A stretch of DNA of 64,000 bases from Neurospora tetrasperma FGSC 2508 (lineage: Eukaryota > Ascomycota > Sordariomycetes > Sordariales > Sordariaceae): contig NW_009799101.1 of the NCBI RefSeq assembly GCF_000213175.1, positions 3,175,236-3,239,235 of the forward strand. The letters are read 5' to 3'. Below the pieces are notes generated by a model. It saw only the letters and a list, made by a program, of their open reading frames with translations, was not told the DNA's origin and made no database searches. Positions 58,221 through 64,000 of this stretch are shown here, in pieces (within the stretch, counting starts at the first letter, position 1; each line of letters starts with the position of its first letter). The position numbers and the translations under genes are program-made.

Positions 58221-61200
58221 GGCTGGTTTTCTCTGTTTCGAATATAACTTCCGGGATTTCCTTTTGGGTATTTGCGTCATTATGAAGGTCAGCAGTTTGA
58301 TACCCGGGGGAATAGCAACAATTTACTGTGTTAGACTGCCTTAGCGGCTGGCTAGCTAGCATCGCAGTCGACTGGCACTCAGCCACCATCGCCGTTGTAA
58401 CTATACCACAACACTCGCCGACAACCTATGTTCTAGACGTACCGGAAAACCAGAGATACAGATGTCCGATACATCGACCTACAATTAAGAGCCGCCTCGT
58501 TGTCGTGATGACAGTGATCATTGCATTGGAGGTGATAGTTTTCCCGTCGCCATAAAGTTGAAGCTGCCGTCAAAAACCTGATCAGTGGAATTGGCTGTCA
58601 AATATCCATTTTTTCCACGGTGACTAGTTCGAATACCCAAGAAAAGTGATGGGTAAATAAAACCGAACACGTCACAGTTCGATATTGCACCCTTTTGGCG
58701 TGCTCTCTCATGCGTCCGTGTGTCTCTTCCACGGTTTTTGACCGCAGTCGAACCACTTCCTGGATCAAATAATTCCGAGCAGGCCCTAGTGACGTGCTTC
58801 CAACGCCTTTCCTAGCTAAATCGAGCAGTTTTGGGCTGTCCATGTTCGGTTAGTTTTTACGACTAGTCATCGGTGCGCTCTTGGTCAGTTGAAAAACGTG
58901 TGCGATGGTGAGCTGAGGAAGTGGATGTGCCTCTCAGAAATATGGCAGAAAATCATCGTTTTGATGTTCTGAACATCTGTGTTTCTAGAGCTAGGAAGTA
59001 ATTGTTGTTGGAGATTGCAATCATACGCAACAGCTTCGCGTCACGGGCTTTAATAGTGTCATCTATCGTGCATGTATCCTTTTTCTTTCTTGAACTTACA
59101 TTCAGTCCCTACGTCTAATTTTCACAGTACAGTTATCCCCCAGTCTGAACTATCTGGTCCGAGGAGAACGCTTCGATCCTAGTACATGTCATTCGGTAAG
59201 AAAGAAAGAAGTGCAATATTTGTCCAACTCTTGACCGAGTCACTGTTGTACAGCTACTCTGGAGAAACGTATGAACCAACCATCTCATGGACCTTAATCC
59301 TACCTGTCACATTCTGTCACGGTAAACCAAAATATCTTCTTCCAAATAAACGGATTACTTGCATGAAACGGCTTCCAGCAGCTGATTCCGTTCTGGTAGT
59401 CAAGTATATCCCATGCTGTCAGCTATTGTCAGCGGCGTCTGCGTGTGATACCCTCAGCTATCACGCTGACGACAGCTGAACCTTAAGAGGGATGTTCTAT
59501 AGGAATAGCGCAGCAGCTCGTAATCATGGCCTGGATGTTGTGTAATGTTCTGAGACGCTGACGCTGACCAAGGGTAAGCAATGTATGAATTATGTTTTGT
59601 GTTTTCCTCTCTCGTTTTTACCTCAGTCCGCCATTTGCTTTCTGCCAGTTAGTCAGAACAAGTGTCCCTTGAACATAATCGTGAGAGCCGGAAATCGGTC
59701 ACGCTGTAAATAACTCCCGGTCATCTACAAAGAAACATGTGGTCGAACGAGCAGTAACAGCCCATAATCATCTACGAAAGACGAGGATACCTCTAAGCAT
59801 CAATCGTCATCTAGGGCAAGCGAATCGATACGTTTCCAGCCTCAAAGTCAACACTATGGGATATCCTTCACAGCCCTGGCAGTCTACTGCTACTGACATA
59901 CTCCATCATGCCTTCTAGTCCATCTCAACTAGGTTGCTAGCTCCTCCACCGTCCCATCTGCGAGCTGTATCGCTCCTTCTCCAACAAAATCAACACGGTC
60001 TATAAACCGGGCACTGTCGCAGACCTCCTTCCAACAAGCAGCCGGATTGAAGCACGCCGGCAACATAGCGCAGCGGTTAACCGTGAACTATCCCAAACCT
60101 CAAGATGTCATAGAATTACTGTAAAAAGTGACCGAACCGCGAATCAAACACTACAACACATCCAAAGGCCATGGAAAAGGCGTCTTATAGATATAAAAAG
60201 GTTTTTAAAGTGACTACAATAGCAGCAACAATAACACATGCGTACTAAGGTGGTTGAGGTTTGCCATGCCTTCTTATTTTTGCATTACCGAACAATAGTT
60301 TCAGCAGCACTTGCGGACCTCACACGAGACACTGCAAATAACTAGTTCTAGTCATCGCCACTGTAAGCAACCCCAAACTCCCGCCGGAGCTCGTCCGGGT
60401 TCAACCACATTACTCAACTCTCCGCCGGCAACAGATCTGTCATCTCTATCTCCAGTCTCTTCTATACCGTGTCAAAAGCTTGTGTCCTCGTCATACGATC
60501 ACTCAGCCATTGCCACCGCCGTCACCCCTTTACCACCACCCATTCAACATAAACTACATCCATATCCCTGCCAGCCAGTCAGCCTATGATACCTAGCACA
60601 CTCACCAAAACCGAAGATACGTGACAGTGAACTCCGTCCTGGGCAGGAGGAGGAGGAGACGTATCGAAGTGAGGCTGAGTCTCCTCACCGCTTACATACC
60701 TACCTCCATCTCTAAGCTGTCTTGATTGGGATCTTTCATCTCTTCATCCCTTCTTCGAGGGTCCATTCTACCCCATGCTTGATCTTTTGCCCAGCCAGCC
60801 AACAAGGAACACTATGTAACACAAAACAGATCGGTGTAGAGTACAATACATAAAACCCTTGATCCCTCATCGTCCTTGCCTATAACGGTGTAAATTATAG
60901 GTTCCAGATAAGCGAGAAAATAAACTCAACCGCCGCAAAAAAAACGAAACGAAACAAAACGGCACCAAACGAAACAAAACCCGAACAGAAACATGACATG
61001 CATGTATGTATGTAAAAAGGCCTGCCAACAAGCGGAGCGGGGAGCCGGATGAACGGACGAGGAACCGAGGCGGAGCGTTATGGGAGACGACACCACCATC
61101 CCGGTTGGCTGGTTAGCTCGTTACATAGTTGGTTCGTTGGTCGGACGGTTATGGTAAGGTTGTGAATCTTGCGGTAGATGGATGGACTCACACGAGAGCA

Positions 61201-62449
61201 TGACCCGTAGTCCCACAGCCCACATAGCCCTAACGTATTCGTATTTGCGCAAGCTGTTCGATGATACCTAAACCTAGCAGATCCCTTTCACTCCTCAGCC
61301 ATATTGTTTGTTGATGGACGAACATGGTGACATGCCGTGACAGACTGCAAGAAGATCATTCGACTGTACCATAGTAGCTCGGAGAAAGTTGCATGTTTTC
61401 CGGGCTTTCCTGGCTCACAGCAGCATGGGTCAAGCCTGGGTAGAATTCCCGGAGCGAAAGCCACAGAAACTCCTTGTTCGTACCTATCCAACGGGTAGCC
61501 AACTCCCTCCCTCCCCTTTCAAGACAAGACAGGTAGGCATCAGCTGACGACATTCCGTTCGTAAAGGAATCATATGTACTGTGTGTACCGTAGGTGAGCA
61601 TATGTCTGGCGTAGTGTACATATTTGGCCATCCACCATCCATCATCAGTCGGTCTATCAGTCCAGCCTGTCCATCAGGGTTCACAAACTCTTTCTTCTTC
61701 AAAGAAGGACACCTGACCCAGCATCAGCACATATGTTACCCACCGGGTCTCCGACACCGTGCATACAAATCGAACGAGCCGTCCCGCCGAACAACGAACG
61801 GAGGTTTGGGCGTTTGACCCGACGATGGGATGTCTTGCCTATTGCCCATTGGAAACAAGTGTCCCGCTAGAGACTACTAGCACGACTAGGTAGAGGCGAG
61901 ATGAATTCCTAATGGTTGATCCAGTTTACCTACTGCGCCTACTGCGTTTCTCCCACATGTCCTCCGTAGTTTGGTTCACTTGTGTTTCAGGATAGGGGGA
62001 GGCTGGTGTGGCTGTTTTACTAGTGTAGTATGCACCTGCCTGCCATGCATGTAGATCAAGGACCCTTTTGTTCAGGACTTTTTAGGTTGTTTACACTACT
62101 CCTGGGCCATACTCCGCAGTCTCAGACCTCCCATGGTGGGGCACAAAACGAACCGAAGCGACGAACAAAAGTGAGACGCTTGAGACATCCGGGAGAGAGA
62201 GAAAGAAAGAGAAAGAGAGAGAGATCTGAGACATCAATGCAAAGCTCTGGATATCGCCGTCCATCGGCTTTCACTAATTTAGTCTGTTGACCGAGGACCA
62301 GACAGGTCCGTGAACAGCTGGAAGTTTGAATATACATTCATACTGTCCTCGAATCTCTCTCTTGAACCCCGGAGTGAGACATGCGGACGGGATAGACCAG
62401 ATACACTGTGTGTATGCAAATCATGCATATATCATTTTGTGGTGTACCA
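58221..62449. other. Intergenic, 4.2 kb
   Basis: The largest gap in the window, lying between the 3' ends of two convergent genes. Short open frames (59186-59479, 60311-60589, 61356-61631) have no motif or splice support. A/C-rich runs such as repeated AAACGAAAC occur near 60940-60985, and a GA-rich run lies at 62191-62223. No gene, tRNA or repeat element is supported. Confidence 0.4.
62191..62223 (+). repeat. GA-rich simple repeat
   Basis: An imperfect GA/GAAA run of about 33 bases in the 3' flank of the SMP-30-like gene. Confidence 0.8.
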
Positions 62450-63733
62450 TCAACTTTGCTCAAGGTTAAACTCGGTGTGGTCCAATCCGGTAGTGCCGAC
62501 ATCGACCCTAAACAGGCCACCGCCATACTTCCTGCTCGGGGTCCCCTCCTCGCTGTCCTCGTCCGCGGCGCTGGTGATGAACAGCTCGGTACCCACAAAT
62601 TCAACGCAGGTGATGTTGTTGGTCGGCAGGATGATTCGGCCCAGGATCTCCCCAGCCGGGGAAATCTTGATGACGGAACCGCCATCGTACAGGGCGTGCC
62701 AGATGTTACCATCCTTATCGACCCTGAACCCGTCCAAGTGACCCTTCTCCTTGTGCTTGTAGTGAACGCGCTTGTTGGAGAGGCTGCCGTCCTCGGGGTT
62801 GTAGTCCCACGCAAAAATCGTGTTCTCAGGCGTGTGAGTGAAGTACATGGTCTTCCCATCCGGAGACCAGCCAATGCTGTTGGGGATGATCAAGCCTGAC
62901 TCGACCTCTTCCCTGGACTTTCCGAGGTCGAATCGGTAGAGGGATCCTATATCCAAGCAAATGACATGTCAGAATCCACAATACTTCGGGACAGAATAAA
63001 AATAAAGAGAAATCGTGTCATGACGGCCCAATTTTGATGTACGGCTGTCACTGTTGCTGTTGCTCTGCTGTTGTGTTGTGCATAACAACAGGTCCAAGAG
63101 ACCCGCATCCTCCACAATGGGCTCCATTGACAGCACAAGCGCGTCACATCGAGCGTCCGGGATGTTCCACATATCACCCCTTGACAGACCCAGGGTCGAT
63201 TGCCGAATTGGACCTTTAGGCTGCCACGTGGGAAGGAGATACTGGCTGATCAAACAGAAGAGGGACTTTTGAACTTTTTTTTTTCTTTTTCCCCTCTTTC
63301 ACTCACCTTCGGATTGCGGCTCACCAACGTGAAAGTCATTCATGGTGCCAAGCCAGAAACGACCATGTGGATCAACGGCACCGTCATTGGATCTCATTCT
63401 GTCGGGCTCGCCGCCAATGCGGGTCAAGTAGTCATACTGACCCGTCTTTCGGTCGAGGAGGGCAATGCCATACTTGAGCGCCACTAGAATCTTTTCCTGC
63501 GGATCCTGACCCTGGATGTTGGCCGTGACACCAATCGGTGAATCGAGCTGGAGGGTCTTGAGCGAATCTGGCCCTTCCGTGACCAAGACGGTGTGCAGTC
63601 GCTTTTGCTTGATGTCGACAAAGCGCAACGTCTGGGTGCCCTTTTCGAAGTAGGGTCCCTCTCCAAGCTGGCAGTGCAAATCCAGATACGGCTCAGTAAC
63701 GTGCCACTGCTGTACTTGGTTCTGGTCGGCCAT
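62450..63733 (-). CDS. SMP-30/gluconolactonase/regucalcin-like protein
   Basis: Family members are metal-dependent lactonases with a six-bladed beta-propeller; the substrate here is unknown. Two exons, 63307-63733 and 62450-62946, give 307 residues, a usual family length. Expected metal and substrate positions are visible: Glu in CQLGEGPYFE, Asn/Asp in SNDGAVDPHGRFWLGTM, Asn in IIPNSIGWSPDGKTMYF and Asp in GHLDGFRVDKDGNIWHALY. The single intron (62947-63306) is 360 bp, far longer than others in the window; it begins GTGAGT, has a CTGAC branch and ends ATATAG. Its removal joins PQSEG to SLYRFDLGK, which restores the propeller. No signal peptide is present, so a cytosolic enzyme is likely. The start is the only ATG in a good position (MADQNQVQQWHVTEPYLDLH). 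Confidence 0.92.
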
Positions 63734-64000
63734 GGTCGCGTAGTTTGACCAAGTTCCGAGAGAAGTCTTGGCGGTGGTTGGGAACCTGAGACGGTAGTGC
63801 GGTGGGTGATGCAGGCAACTCCTAGGAAAGGATCGTGATGCCTGTTGGGCGGAAGAAGAGGCAAGTCCAGAGGAGGCGGAAGTTCCGTATTGAGACCCAG
63901 TTGAGACCCAGTTGAGCGGATGCGGTGACGAAGCAGGCGGGACTAGTGCAGCATGTGCTTGACCAGAATCTGCTCGCTGGAGCTGTCGGGGCGACTGGCG
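63734..64000 (-). promoter_or_regulatory. Upstream region of the SMP-30-like gene
   Basis: The last 267 bases lie upstream of the start codon. An exact 14-base direct repeat (GAGACCCAGTTGAG) lies at about 63893-63915 in overlapping copies. No further gene is supported before the window ends. Confidence 0.4.

Noticed and set aside
58221-62449. tRNA genes
   Set aside because: I looked for T-loop sequences (GTTCRA) with pairing arms here and elsewhere; the few matches did not form arms.

Overview
The window looks like nuclear DNA of a filamentous ascomycete, most likely Neurospora or a close relative in the Sordariales. The introns are short (about 50-110 bp), begin GTANGT or GTGAGT, carry a CTGAC or CTAAC branch site and end in NAG. 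Genes sit far apart, on both strands, with no operons, separated by pyrimidine-rich or purine-rich gaps with microsatellites and poly-A tracts. The recognisable proteins (Vts1, ribosomal protein L29, a PMP47-type peroxisomal carrier, PalB/Rim13 calpain, Pop3, a giant ubiquitin hydrolase, Sin1/Avo1, PRCC, SMP-30) match a filamentous fungal genome. Species is an inference; no search was run.

Layout. 0.75-2.7 kb: vts1 (minus). 5.5-13.9 kb: three unrecognised genes (minus, plus, plus) around what looks like a broken C2H2 zinc-finger gene at about 7.1-8.6 kb. 15.9-18.0 kb: rpl29 and a peroxisomal carrier, both minus. 21.9-25.0 kb: palB/rim13 (plus). 26.2-29.4 kb: an RGG-containing unknown protein and RNase P/MRP subunit Pop3, both minus. 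33.0-41.0 kb: one very large ubiquitin-specific protease (plus, six exons, 2567 residues). 43.7-46.2 kb: an 831-residue unknown protein (plus). 49.1-49.7 kb: a small Ser/Ala-rich secreted, probably GPI-anchored protein (minus). 53.4-58.2 kb: sin1/avo1 (minus) and a PRCC-like gene (plus) diverging from one 0.8-kb promoter region. 62.4-63.7 kb: an SMP-30/regucalcin-like gene (minus).

The genes do not form one pathway. Several are regulators or housekeeping factors: mRNA decay (Vts1), ambient-pH signalling (PalB), tRNA/rRNA processing (Pop3), deubiquitination, TORC2 signalling (Sin1), translation (L29) and peroxisome transport. I rebuilt exon-intron structures by hand. Every junction given keeps frame, but none is confirmed by transcript data.

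I found no prokaryote-like system, CRISPR array, intact transposon, rRNA or tRNA gene. The best leads are the two-frame zinc-finger relic with its unassigned upstream open frame, a GC-AG intron in the protease gene, the orphan-gene stretch, and a short interstitial telomere-type repeat.
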